NCBI GenBank assembly: GCA_964017045.1
Contig: OZ024798.1
Location: forward strand, 31,362,347-31,426,346
Source of the DNA: Omphiscola glabra
Lineage: Eukaryota > Mollusca > Gastropoda > Lymnaeidae
DNA length: 64,000 nt
Direction of reading: 5' to 3'
Part shown: positions 24,201 to 38,400 of the stretch, in pieces
How positions within the stretch are numbered: the stretch's first letter is position 1
Layout of the letters: each line of letters begins with the position of its first letter
Notes under the pieces: generated by a model
Database searches by the model: none
Told to the model about the DNA's origin: nothing
The model's input: the letters and a program-made list of their open reading frames with translations, nothing else
Translations under genes and position numbers: made by a program

Positions 24201-27200
24201 ACGTAAACCAAAATCTGGGGTGAAGTTCTTGGCGAGGGCGTTTTTCAAAGGCAAATCCGAGTCCATTTCAGACGTGACCTACGAAATTACCGAAACTCGT
24301 TTCGTGAATAGTCTCGACGACATTAAGCCCAATGACGCCGATTCGTCCCCAGCAAATCATGGGCTTGCTGATGGGCACAATGTAGCCCACGCTCGTGGTC
24401 AGTCACGTGTGGCAGGCGCCCACATACACTCAGATACACGAAACAACGACGCCATGTTGAGCAGTCGCAACCACGACCACGAACTGTTGCCGCCGTCAGC
24501 CCTGGGCCCCCACGACGGCAGGAGCGGACATTACGCCACTGGATCCCTGGCCAGGTCAAAGTCTCTCTTCTCCAGCACCCCGTCGCTATTCGTCAGGTCC
24601 ACACCGGAGGATAAGTTCTGGAAGAAAGAGAAGAAGAGGCTGGAAGAGGAGAGGAAACGTCGGGAGAAGGAGGAGAAAAAGAGGCTGGAGGAGGAAAAGA
24701 AAAGGAGGAAGATGCTAAAAAAATCTGCAACCGTTTCTGGAAAAAGTTCACCCCGGGACAGGACTTACGTCATCCGGCCGATAGAAAATATTTATTCTCA
24801 GCCTCAGTTCCGGATGAGGGCCGTGCACATCGACTACCAGGATGATCCCCGGCTGCCGCCCCCACATCAGCCCCCTCCCCCGCCTCCTGGACACTACGCC
24901 ACCGCAAGGATGGCTCTGCGGGACGGGTACAGCATCTACGCCAGCACCCCCGACATGGCTCGTGTGGAGCAGGTGTACGGCACCACCACCCGGCGCCCCA
25001 CCCCCGTCATTCCGCCCAGCTCCCACTACGCCGCACCGTACGGATATGTTGATGCTCACACCAGGTCTGTAGTCCAGGGTCACATGACCTATGTTTTGTG
25101 GCGTCCTGTTGTTTGTTGACGTGTTCAGTGAACCGTGGTTCATACTTGCCTGTGCAATTCAATGATGGGAGATTATGAACAAGATCAATTAAACGAGGCT
25201 AGTTAAGAAACTTAACACCATCCCTGGGAGGCTTTTATCGTAGTTGAGTTAAGATCAGTCACAAGAAAGAGTTGCCGTGTAATAGTCACGCCCTGCCTGT
25301 AGTTTGTTAGTTCCTGTTTGTACTAATAAGAGCACGTATCAAAATGCCCTGCACCCGCAACCAACCACCCCTCTTTTTCTATAATGTTATTCATGTAATG
25401 TTATGGAAAGTTATATCTTTTTAAGTGAATCGAATTTAGTAAGATCTATGCTATCATCGGTGGCCTGGACGAGTCACGATAGATCAACGACAGACCCAGG
25501 GGTGGGTCCCCAAGGGCTCCCAGCCATCGGTCAGTATATTTGTTGTGGCAGGAGGGTAAAACGTTTTTTTTTTTTAAGGCGGGGCACCATCCCTGGGAGG
25601 CTTTTATCGTAGTGAGTTAAGATCAGTCACAAGAAAGAGTTGCCGTGTAATAGTCACGCCCTGCCTGTAGTTTGTTAGTTCCTGTTTGTACTAATAAGAG
25701 CACGTATCAAAATGCCCTGCACCCGCAACCAACCACCCCTCTTTTTCTATAATGTTATTCATGTAATGTTATGGAAAGTTATATCTTTTTAAGTGAATCG
25801 AATTTAGTAAGATCTATGCTATCATCGGTGGCCTGGACGAGTCACGATAGATCAACGACAGACCCAGGGGTGGGTCCCCAAGGGCTCCCAGCAATCGGTC
25901 AGTATATTTGTTGTGGCAGGAGGGTAAAACGTTTTTTTTTTTAAGGCGGGGGTGGGAGTAGATGTTTCATGTTTCACAAACTTCTCGTATCGCTGGCCTA
26001 CGCACCCTTGGATTCATGTCAATTGTTTTTGTAATTTGTCAAACGTGCCCTAGGGCCAGGATAAGGCGACCAAAATTTTTGACGTAATCACAACTGACTG
26101 ACTGCTGTGTCTGCAGTACGCACACCAGTGTCCATGTTTAGACTCTATGACACACTAGTGTCCATGTTTAGACTCTATGACACACTAGTGTCCATGTTTA
26201 GACTCTATGACACACCAGTGTACATGTTTAGACTCTATGACACACTAGTGTCCATGTTTAGACTCTATGACACACTAGTGTCCATGTTTAGACTATGACA
26301 CACTAGTATCCATGTTTAGACTCTATGACACACCAGTGTCCATGTTTAGACTCTATCACACACTAGTGTCCATGTTTAGACTATGACACACTAGTGTCCA
26401 TGTTTAGACTCTATGACACACCAGTCTCCATGTTTAGACTCTATGACACACTAGTGTCCATGTTTAGACTCTATGACACACCAGACAAAGTCCAAAAGCG
26501 CCACTGCTGTCGTGTTCGCCTTGTCCCAGTAATCGTGTTGAATCACATTGACCTTCCAAAGACCTTTTTTTTTTTTTTACAAACACACCAAAAAGCACGA
26601 AACGACCGGTGTATTTTTCTCCTTGTGGTAGTTGGTGTGTCCACGACCGCATGACAGGGACCAATGTCAGCAGACGTAGAACACAGGGACCAATGTCAGC
26701 AGACGTAGAACACATTCATGACTATAATAGCCGCGTGCTCAGCAGGCGACCAACACGATCACGGTCCCTTATTTTTGCTGTGTGTTCGCCTGACCGTGTC
26801 GACGACTGGACATGTGTGTCGGCGTGTAGGATGTCGCGTGACTTTTGGTCGTAAAACTTATCGTCGGTAACTTCAGTATTTGATCTTGAAATTAGAGGGG
26901 GAGGGGAGGGTTGGTGCGAGTCAAGTCAATTATTTGTCTTTTTCTTTTAAATCGAGACCCTATGGGGGGCGCTATACGTGTTTCCTTTTGAGAACCCTCT
27001 ACTTGTCCCCTGCTGAGAACCCTCTGCGTGTCCCCTGCTGAGAACCCTCTGCGTGTCCCCTGCTGAGAACCCTCTGCGTGTCCCCTGCTGCGAACCCTCT
27101 GCTTGTCCCCTTCTTTGAGTCATCGGCACACCCCCTTCTGGTGACCCCCCTGCATGATCCCTTCGCTATGTCCTCCTAATTCCTGGACCGTGTCCCTAAA

Positions 27201-30200
27201 TCTTGTGTCTAGACCTCTAACCGTTACTCCGTAACATAGTAGGATACAGATTGTTGAGTATCATTAAAGTGGGACGACGGTCAGTATGATATAAGCATGT
27301 TATCGGTACCGTAGATCTTGAGAGATACCTGGTTAGAATGCACCCATGATTACGCATCGTGTATGGATTGCACACAAAACCTCACAGTTTGGAACGGCCT
27401 TAAAAGCAAATCCTCTTATTTGTTCGAAAAGAACAATCTATCCTTTTTTTTGTGTTGAAAATATGCAGTAGGTCAGTAAGTACTTTCTATCCAGATATAT
27501 TGATACTATTGGGTGGGTTGGGTTGGGTGGGCTTTTGGTGACTATCAACACGCCCGACATGTTATTTCCTAATTTATTAAAAACTTTTTTCCCGGAGAAA
27601 TTATGGATACTTTGGGAATTTCACCGTTTGGGGGGGGGGGGGGGGTGACTAAAGGTTTTGCGTCATCCATGGCATAAGTGACGTCATGAATACAGCTTCG
27701 CTTAAAAGATGTGAACAAATCTCATATTCCCCTAGAAGCTTACTGAGTTACTGAAACCGAGGCCCGTGTAAGAGATCTTGTTGCTGCTGTCGTGGCCCGT
27801 GTAAGAGATCTAGTTGCTGCTGTCGTGGCCCGTGTAAGAGATCTAGTTGCTGCTGTCGTGGCCCGTGTAAGAGATCTAGTTGCTGCTGTCGTGGCCCGTG
27901 TAAGAGATCTAGTTGCTGCTGTCGTGGCCCGTGTAAGAGATCTAGTTGCTGCTGTCGTGGCCCGTGTAAGAGATCTTGTTGCTGCTGTGTGTTGTTAGAA
28001 ACGCTGAGATATACCGTACAATCTACTGCATAGTTTAGTTTTTTAGTGGTTTATATCGAGGTGACCCCCAACCATAACATTACTTTCGTTTCTTCTTCAT
28101 AAATATGTGTTTTCCGATGGTCTCAGGCGACCCCTGTGTCCCCAAAGGGGTCGCGGCCCACAGGCTGAGAACCGGTGTATTAGAGCGTCCCATCAAAAGC
28201 CTATACCAATATGGCATACGCATCACGTGACTTACTTTTTATTAATAGTGTTGTAATATTAGATATTTTAACATTATAAAAATGCAATTTACCATTATAT
28301 ATATATTTGTGTCGGTTACGTAAAAGGAAGATTGTATTGTTACAGTATCGTTACGGAGCACGCCGAGTTACGTGCGGCCAAGAAATGAGAGCAATGCATG
28401 TCCCCGGGAAAGGAGTCTTGTGGTACCCCGACATGGGGCACTGGCTATAGTACAGGGCTCAATTTTGTTTAAAACAGCGGTTCTCAACCTGTGGTTCGCG
28501 ATCCCTTTGGGTGTTCGAACGGCCCTTTCACAGTTATGGAGTAGCAACAAAAATAATATGGTGCGTGGGGGTCGCAAAAACACGAAAAAATGTAATACAG
28601 GGTCGTGGCGTTAGGAAGGTTTGAGAACCACTGATTTAAAAGGTTCCAACGCCTGTACTCTACTGCCCTCACCATCGCGTAAACTTGGGAAATTAAAACT
28701 ATGCTAGGAGTCGGTCATCTCTAATCTTGTAGTCAAGCTTTACATCTGTTAACTTGAGGGTGTTAACCATTAGAGTCACATTTGTGTCGGACGCACTCGG
28801 CATGCACTCGGCCAACACCCGTATCGCATACATATCTGTACTGTTGTTTTTTGTGTGCCTACTATGACACTGGAGGTGTAGATTATCAATGGGACCAGGG
28901 TTATTACACGGTCGTTTTTTTTTGTTGTTTCAGTTTGAGTTACCGAATACCGCGACGAAAATTCTATATTTATATCACTGCCCCCCAGCATGTAAGCCCC
29001 GACGTTCGTCAGCATAGTTAATCAAGTCACTGATAACATGCGCTGACGTCACACCCGGTACTTGAAACTATTTTTATTGTTTATAAGTTAACAACTCTTT
29101 CATGTGTGTTTTATGTGGTGTGTCGTTAATGTCGTGTGTCGTTAATGTCGTGTGTCGTAAAATGATTTTGATAAGTGGTTGTACCAAACTATCTGCAGTT
29201 TCTTTTTTTAAGCTATACCCAGGGCAGTGTGAATAAAAAGCTGCGCCCGGGTGATTGCTGAAAATGGCGCCCCTCCCCCGTTCGATCAATAAATTATACA
29301 TGCAAATATATTTGTGAATAATTCACGATTTTGATGCCCTCTTATGTTGGTGGTCCGGGGGGCTCCCCCGTCCCCACCCCAAATCCTCTTTTCCCGAACC
29401 GCACAATATTTAAAATATCAGAAGGTAATAAGTAGTAGACCACCGATGGTTCCCACGTGTAGGCCAGCAACTGATATAGCCGTCCATAATCCACCATTGA
29501 CCTTAATAGGACCTGGGCGTAAGTTGATGATAAACCCATTTTCTGAAGGCCCAGTTGACGTAGCTCAAAGATATTATCAATGGACAAGCCTTTTGTTTGA
29601 CAACTTTGGATTCCGTCCCCTGTCTTGTCCATTATGCTCCTTCCTGCTGTCCAGAAATATTCTGATTTTTTATTTATTGAGCCTAATCAAAGTAGATTTT
29701 TATTTATTTTAAAGACTGTTTTGATAGTTTTTTTTAAATGGTTTTTAAAAAAAAATTATATATCTCTCTCTATATGTCTCTCATTCTCCCTCCCCTCTCT
29801 CTCTCCCCCTCCCTCTCTCTCTCTCTAACTCTCTCTCTCTCTCCCTTCCCCCTCTCTCTCTAACGCGCTCTCTCTCTCTCTCTCTCTCTCTGACGATGGT
29901 TAATATAACCCTCGTTGCTTTTAGTGTATACTATAAATAGACCATGCGAAGTCTCTAACCCAAAGTGAAATTAACCCTAAAAGCTTTTGCATTCCCTTGT
30001 GATGAGATGAAGCGACACCACGTCGTGTGACGTCATCTTTGTAACTGCGCTTAATTAATTTGTAGAAAATCGCACTTTGTTTTTTATTATTATTCTTATC
30101 ACCAGTCCATTATTTTAATCCACCTTTTTTATTTCCCAAACTGGATCGTTAACTTAATGTAATGGCGTACTTTTGGTGTACCTCTCGGAGAGAGAAAAAA

Positions 30201-32372
30201 AAGATTTGTGTGGGGGTTGGGTAGAATCAGCGGTGTCATTTAGTCGAGGGCCTCATAACTACTAGGGACCCTTAGAATTGTACTTGGACATCTAAATATT
30301 AAATAAAAAGCAATATATATGTCAATTTTAATTTTAAATTCAAAACAAAGAAAATGAATATCAAAGCAGTATTAATCTATTAATTCGTAGCCAATACGCA
30401 GTTTAGGGCAGTTGGATGTTTTTGTTATTGTAATTTGACTTTTTCATATTAAACTATTTTAAACGTCGACTTGCTCGGGTCTCTCGCGACCACCGGACGC
30501 CACTGTGTGCAACCGTGTACAGTTCTCGTGGTGATATCCAGACTTTTCTTTGTAAATCTTTTATATTAACTTCGTGTTCGTGTGCTTGTGGCAAAATATT
30601 TGGACGGCTAATGATCCACTTCCCGCCATCCTATCGAAATCAAACTTGCCACAAAGACTCGTTTGCCAACGACAACACATTATATCAAAAGTTCATCCCT
30701 CTTACCCCCAAGCACCTAATAATTTTTTGGCTAATGTGTAAAGATAGGGCCATGGCGTCATTTGCATGTCAGGTTAGGGTGAGGGATAGATTTAGGGTTC
30801 AGGTTAGGGATAGATTTAGGGTTCAGGTTAGGGATAGATTTAGGGTTCAGGTTAGGGATAGATTTAGGGTTCATGTTAGGGATAGATTTAGCCATGGTAT
30901 AAAACGCGGTCCCGTCTCTTCACATTTACCTTTTTTTTTCTTTCTATTTTTCAAGGGGAAGATGAAGGAAATTGGTCCAATGTGTGCGTGTTTTTGGTGT
31001 GGAGATTAATTGTGTAGCTGCTTCTGCTTTGTATTCGTGGCGTATATGGGTTTCTATTTGTTATGTATATATTTAGTCTTTTGGGGTTTTACAAGCACAA
31101 AGTTTGATAAAAACCATTCAGATCCCAAACAATCAGTTGCTACAATCACATAAATGGTAAATCCCGTACACTTGCGTGAATGAAAAACAAAAATGCATAG
31201 AAAAGATTTATAAGGAAAACGTTGCTTTTAGAGGCTGTCTACTTATTAAAGTTAGAATTTTCTGGCTCACTATTTTATCATAAACGCCCGACTGTCGTGA
31301 AATTTAAGACAGATAGATCTATTGTAATTGTAGATAAATTAATTACATTAATAACACCGAATACATTTGCACTTGATCGTTGGAGTGTCTTGCATTAATG
31401 AGAGAGAGAAAGGGCGGGGGGGGGGGGGGTGTCTAGATATAAACCATCTCGCTTTTTTTTGTATGTTCTTGTTATCTCATTAATTGAATCAAGCCATGAC
31501 GTCTTCTGCTTCGTCGTATGTTGAATACAGTATGTCAGTATTTCGTGACTTGTGTTTGGTGTAAAGACATTCTCTTGGTCTATTGGGGACAAGGGACGCA
31601 ATCGACACTACACGAATGCACCGTCTTGTTAAAACTATAAATATATATATATATAAATGTGCTGTTTATTCACGAAGGCAGCAATTTTTTTTATTTATAG
31701 GGTTTTAATCAGTTCCATTTTTATGATTTCCAAAGGAACCCATGTTATCTGTTACCAGTTCTAGTAATTAATTTAATTTTGCTAGTCTACCTACTAGTTC
31801 TACTTATTTGGGACTCATAGTCTGGCCTTCAGAGGCGGGTTTGGCTTTTTAAAGAAACCATCAGCCATCATAGTACAACCATCAGCCGTCATAGTACAAC
31901 CATCAGCCATCATAGTACAACCATCGGCCATCATAGTACAACCATCAGCCATCATAGTACAACCATCAGCCATCATAGTACAACCATCAGCCATCATAGT
32001 ACAACCATCAGCCATCATAGTACAACCATCAGCCATCATAGTACAACCATCAGCCATCATAGTACAACCATCAGCCATCATAGAGATGTTTTAAAAATTG
32101 GTTTCGCGTTGCGAGACATCGCCATGTAATTATGCATGCTAACATACCCCCACTACCCCCACCTCACATCTACGGCACGTGATGTGTCGCTAATTAACGT
32201 TAGACGTCATTAAGACGTCTAATCTTAGATGTTAATGAACGGAACCCCCCACACACACACCCTCCACAGCCAGCTACCACACTGCACAATCTATCTCAAA
32301 CCAGCGCACGCATGCTCGGGGATTAAGGCCTTTGTGGAGCCTATGTACACTGTACAGCAAACCAAGGTGCCC

Positions 32373-32403
<31 letters not shown>

Positions 32404-35400
32404 CACAACACTGCCTGTGAGAAACAGACGCTGATATACGGAAGCCTCTTAAGCCCTGGGCACAGTGCCCGCCTTTGCCCTATAGATAATCCGGTCCCGA
32501 GCGTATGTCAACTCCACGTTTGACAGAGTGGCAAGGGTGAACCAATAAACACAGATATGCCAGGTTGGCCCATTCGCTTCTCAGTGAAAATCGACTCGGT
32601 GTTTTCGACTCACTGGAACCGTTACTTTTACATTTTCCTCGACTGTATCTTTGGATCATTTCATAGCACAATGAGTGAAAGAGTGGATCGTTTCATAATA
32701 GCACAGTGAGGGAGAGTAGATAGTTTCATAGTAGCACAGTGAGGGAGAGTAGATAGTTTCATAGTAGCACAATGAGAGAGAGAGTAGATAGTTTCATAGT
32801 AACACAATGAGAGAGAGAGAGAGAGTAGTTTCATAGTAACACAATCGCCCCCGGGATTCCGGTCGACAAGTCTGTAGTGGCTTGCCGATTTGGAAGCGCT
32901 GGCCACCGACCCCCTCGGCGTTAACCCGGGGCACATAACAACCATTGCGTGTTCCGCGTGGCAGACAGGGACATGCATGGTAGTTGCTGGAATAAACGGC
33001 TCCTACAGGGCTGCCACCTGTGATACTTCAGAAAAGGCAGACACAGGGTAGGGATCATGATTACAAGTTGCCGTTAAGGGATATGAGGCGAGAGGCTGTG
33101 GTGGAAGTCTCTGGTCGATGATTCTAAATATGCAGCCCTGAGAAAGCTGCTCCTAGGCAACCGTTTGGTCCCAGCTACTTCGCGAATTAGTTGCGAGGTG
33201 GAAACCCACTGTATAATCCCTCTTAGAGGGCGTCCGATGCTTCCCCGGGACGGGTGGGGGGGGGGAGATATTAGGACGTTAATTTACCGTCCCGGCCCCT
33301 AGGAAAGTGGACTGCGGACGCTTTAAACGCAGCGTCTTCGGTCGACCAGATGTCTCCGGGCGGGGAGGGTCTCCGGCGGCAAACCCGATCGAGCGGTTGC
33401 TGGTGGGGACGTTTCACGCCCGGTGAGGTCTCTGGCGTTCCCCCGCACGGCCCGACGTCGGGGAAACCCGGCACCTGGCAGGTGTGGGTGGGCGCCAGGG
33501 AGGGCATAAGGAGCGCGAGCTCGACGGCCCGCTGACGCCATTTCCTAATGAGATATATATACATAGTAACACAATGAGAGTCAGAGTAGATATTTTCATA
33601 GTAGCACAATGTAAGAGAGAGAGAGAGTAGATAGTTTCATAGTAGCACAATGTAAGAGAGAGAGTAGATCGTGTCATAGTAGCACAATGTAAGAGAGAGA
33701 GAGAGAGTAGATAGTTTCATAGTAGCACAATGTAAGAGAGAGAGTAGATCGTGTCATAGTAGCACAGTGTAAGAGAGAGAGAGTAGATAGTTTCATAGTA
33801 GCACAATGAAAGAGAGAGAGTAGATCGTGTCATAGTAGCACAATGAGAGAGAGGGTAGATAGTTTCAATCACACACTGTGACACACATCATGACATATGT
33901 ACACACATCCTAACAGAATCACACATACACACCTTGACAGATATACACACCTTGACAGATATACACACCATGACATATGTACACACATCCTAACAGAATC
34001 ACACATACACACCATGACAGATGTACACACACCATGACAGCTCTATACACACACCGTGACAGCTCTATACAAACATGACAAATCTACACACACCTTGACA
34101 TATATGTACACACACCATGACATATCGTCTATACACCACACCAGTGGTCGGCAAATCGCGGCCGCATGCGGCTATTTAGCGACCTGATGGCGGCTCGGCC
34201 AGACGGCCACAAATCGGTTTTGACTCCGAAAAACATGGTTCTTGAAAAGAAATTTGGCTCTCAAAGTTTTCGTATCGTCCTGCTGCTGATTTTTTTACTC
34301 TTTTGAGTCATGAGTTTGCCGACCACTGCACCACACCATGACATATCTACACACACCATGAGTTTGCCGACCACTGCACCACACCATGACATATCTACAC
34401 ACACCATGAGTTTGCCGACCACTGCACCACACCATGACATATCTACACACACCATGAGTTTGCCGACCACTGCACCACACCATGACATATCTACACACAC
34501 CATGACATATCTACACACACCACGACACATGCCGTGTCAACAACTGAATGTTTAAATCAAGCCTCAAGCTTTAGTGTGTGTTTCATTGTCATCACTATAG
34601 TCACGTGACAGATGTAACGAAATCTTAACCTTCAAAGGTAGGTGCAATCATTTTATTTAGATATAGCCTCCCCCCTCACACATACACATTTCTCATCTAT
34701 TTTCGTTAACCCATTCGTACGACACTGTTGGTATTCAAAAGTAAACTACTATTTGCCATGGTATTTGACCCCCCCCCCCCACTACTTACGTCATTACATC
34801 TTAGGTCTTTACATCTTATGTCATTACATCTTACGTCTTTATATCTTACCACCTCATTGCATCTTACACCTTTACATCTTACGTCATTTCATCTTACGTC
34901 ATTGCATCTTACGCCATTGCATTTTACGTCTTTATATCTTACGTGATTACACCCTACGTCATTACATCTTAAGTTTAAAAGAACAACCATTTTAATTTGT
35001 ACACCGCTCTAAAAGAAGAAATAACCGCATAGGAAGGACTTCTAACACATTTAGCCTCAACTTGTTCACACCACCCCACCGCACCTGTGTGGTCATAGCC
35101 CCAGGCATAGATTTGTCCTCCCTGAGTGACATGTCCAATCTCCGGAGAGTGGTCGTAAGGGCCGGCAAAGGCGTGCAAGACAATGAAAGGATTTCAACAG
35201 CCCCCCCCCCGCCCCCGCCCCAACCAATGGTCTTGACATGGGCAGCTCGGTGGTTTGGTCACGTCAACTTTGTTGTAGTAATTTGATGAAAGAACTCCCT
35301 CATAAGGTTTAAATCCTACATTGTGGAACTACACTGGAACCCTATTACTATGAGTACTACATAGTCATCAACGTATATTGGTTTCTGATTCGCCCCATTG

Positions 35401-38400
35401 TCTGTGTGCAGTATGGGGAGATATAAGCAATCTGCAACACCCCACCTCCCCCGCCCCCTTTGGTTTTAGAGCACCGTTTTAACGTCAAGATTGGCATCAT
35501 TGTTTTATCGATAAAAAAATTTGAACTAACAAATATTATTTTAATCTCGCCACTGCCACCGCTCTTATCTCCACCCCTACTCCCCCCCCCCCCCCCCCAA
35601 TTATTTATTTAAAACCCAGCCAATAAGAGTAAAAAAATCGCCCTTCCGCCTTGTATTCTTTTTTTTTTTAAATATATTTTATGCACCACAAAAAACACCA
35701 ACAGAGGTCAAACTAGGCAACAAGCCGATCATTTCAAAACAATTGGGCGAGAAGTTTCTAAGAAGGACGTCGTCAGTGCTTGCAGCCCCACCCACACCGC
35801 CAGCTGTTGTTTTTTTTGTGGTTTTTTTTTTTTGGCGGTTTTTTTTTTTACCTAGACATGCGTAGTTGGATTTGCGGATGTTGAATGTAGACAGCCGAGC
35901 CCAGTGGAATCTATCTACATTGTTGTCGTGATAACTAGACAGTGGAAGTGTTGATAAGCGTAAGATCAGCGGCGCAATTCATTTTTTCAAATTAAAGGGC
36001 GTAGATAGGTGGTGTGTGTGTGGGGAAAAGGGGAAAAAAAAGGGGGGGGATCGAAAAAGAATTCGCGATTTTGCACCTCTTGTTCCTTTTTTAACGACCT
36101 ATTTACGCCCACGGGGTAGGGTGAGGTGTCCAGGGGTAGCTGACACTCCTCCCATCTACACACACACAATCCCTCGTTTTTGGGGATAGGAGGGTTTGAA
36201 ACGATGTGTACTCATTTTAGTTCGCACCAAATCTACTGAAATATCTAGGAAGGGAGCACACGGTGGTAATTTTTTAAATTTTTATGGAGGGGTGACATTT
36301 ACGGCCATCGTCATACTTTTTTTGTGGAGGGGATTTTTTTTTGGGGGGGGGGGGGCAAAATTCTTGGCCCGCGGTACTAACCCTAGCTACTTCATTACAC
36401 AAACCACCATTGCTGTTTTCCTGGCATCGTCCATCTTAGTGCGAAAATAATTTAAATATTCTTAAAATGCATTACGCAAAGAAAGTTTGTGAAGGAAATA
36501 TTTTCAAATATTAATAAAAATAATACGTATTTAAGTTTCTTCTATTCAGTTCGAAAACTTTGGCTAAATAGAGTGCTACATAGAGTACTCATCTACACTT
36601 CTGCAGACTTTCTTTGGCTACATAGAGTACTCATCTACACTTCTGCAGACTTTCTTTGGCTACATAGAGTACTCAACTACACTTCTGCAGACTTTCTTTG
36701 GCTACATAGAGTACTCATCTACACTTCTGCAGACTTTCTTTGGCTACATAGAGTACTCATCTACACTTCTGCAGACTTTCTTTGGCTACATAGAGTACTC
36801 ATCTACACTTCTACAGACTTTTTTTATTTTCTTTTTTTTTCTTTTTGCGAAATGCATTTTAAGAATATAGAATATTTAAATTATTTACTACTTTTTAGTG
36901 CGTTTAACTAAACTGGTCTTTGATAGAAGTTTTTTTTAATAAAAAAAACACGTTTTATTATCACTGAAACCTAGTGTCGTGCCACTTGCGAAGACATTTG
37001 ATCGCAGTGATCTTCCACTGAATCCCTCGTAGCCCCAAAAACGCCAGGGAACCGACTTATTAAGAAAATAATGCTTTGAAAAATTACTCCAACACCTCGA
37101 ACGTACAGGGCGTACAGGGCACCAGGGCGTACGGGCACCAGGGCCAAATGTTCAGAAATATTCCTACTCTAACAGTGAAACTCCTCACCTCCATGTTCGC
37201 ATGTGTGTGCATTTGACGTAATAAAGGACGTTACTATGTTTGTATTGTTAACAAACAATTTTTACAAACGCATCTTGAAAATGTCCAGCCATTAGATTCC
37301 AAATGGGTGGCGGAATTTAGACATAATTAAGGATCGTGAGAATGTCTTTCACCACGGAGTAAAATAAGTTGATTTTGTTTTCAACACCGAAAATAGAATT
37401 CCCCACGCCCCCCCCCCCCCCAAACGGCCCGGGTCACTTATTTAATCGTCAAATTAAAATACATATATCGTCGTAAGTCGGAGTCACACACCTTTAGTTG
37501 GAGCAGGAGTCGGGGATGTTTCCTCGACACCATGGCCTGTAAACTTACATCAATCTCAGGTTACAGGTTTACACTGACTCGGTGGCGTTGCTAAGGTTAG
37601 GGCCGCCCGGGGCTGGCCAAGGTCTTTACCGCCCCTTCCCGCCTCAAGAAAAAACTCTGCAAGTTTCCGAAAATATATAGAAAAAATCCCCCCCCCCCCC
37701 CGGCCGAAAACTTCCTACGTCAGTACACAGACTGTAAACTAGTTGCCAGTGCACAGACTGTAAGCTAGTTGCCAGTGCACAGACTGTAAGCTAGTTGCCA
37801 GTGCACAGACTGTAAGCTAGTTGCCAGTGCACAGACTGTAAGCTAGTTGATCAGTGCTATTTTGGAATTGAGCTGTGTCATTCTTATAGATCCCTTACTT
37901 GAACTAAAGATTGATGCACACACAATTTACACATAGCCTCCTGCCGGTGTTCTTGTTGTATATTATACTTGGCAAACAAAACAGACCCCGCCCCCTTTTT
38001 TTCTCTTCCCTCTTTGGCTTTATAGGCTCATCAACTGTTTGATTGTGTCCCTCTGGGGGAATGTCGGAGAGTTTTTTCCTTGAAAAAAAAAAACAGTAAA
38101 TATTTTTTTCATTTCACTTGTTTTGTTTGTTTTTGGGGGTGGGGCAGGGGAAAGGTTGAGACCCAATCTACCTTCTGCTATTCGGCCATTGCCAGGGACG
38201 TTTCTCAGATTTTTTCTAGTAATGACCGTTATATATATTCCCTTAGCAGTAATTTCCCATAGGTGAGTTGAGGTTTAGGAGTCTTAGAAGCGCCGTGGTA
38301 AAAACATGTTGTAATTTTACATTACGTACCACCTACACCCGGGCCTCAGTGCCACCCACCTACACCCGGACCTCAGCCACCCACCTACACCCGGGTCTCA

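Noticed and set aside
29344..29712. 122-codon + frame overlapping a 96-codon - frame
   Set aside because: Both strands are open over the same bases without homology; likely chance.
30771..30893. Interstitial telomere repeat
   Set aside because: Contains TTAGGG words but the 24-bp unit is an ordinary minisatellite.
33271..33609. 112-codon minus-strand frame as a gene
   Set aside because: It spans the junction of the GC-rich insert and the GAGA repeat, and has no recognisable homology.
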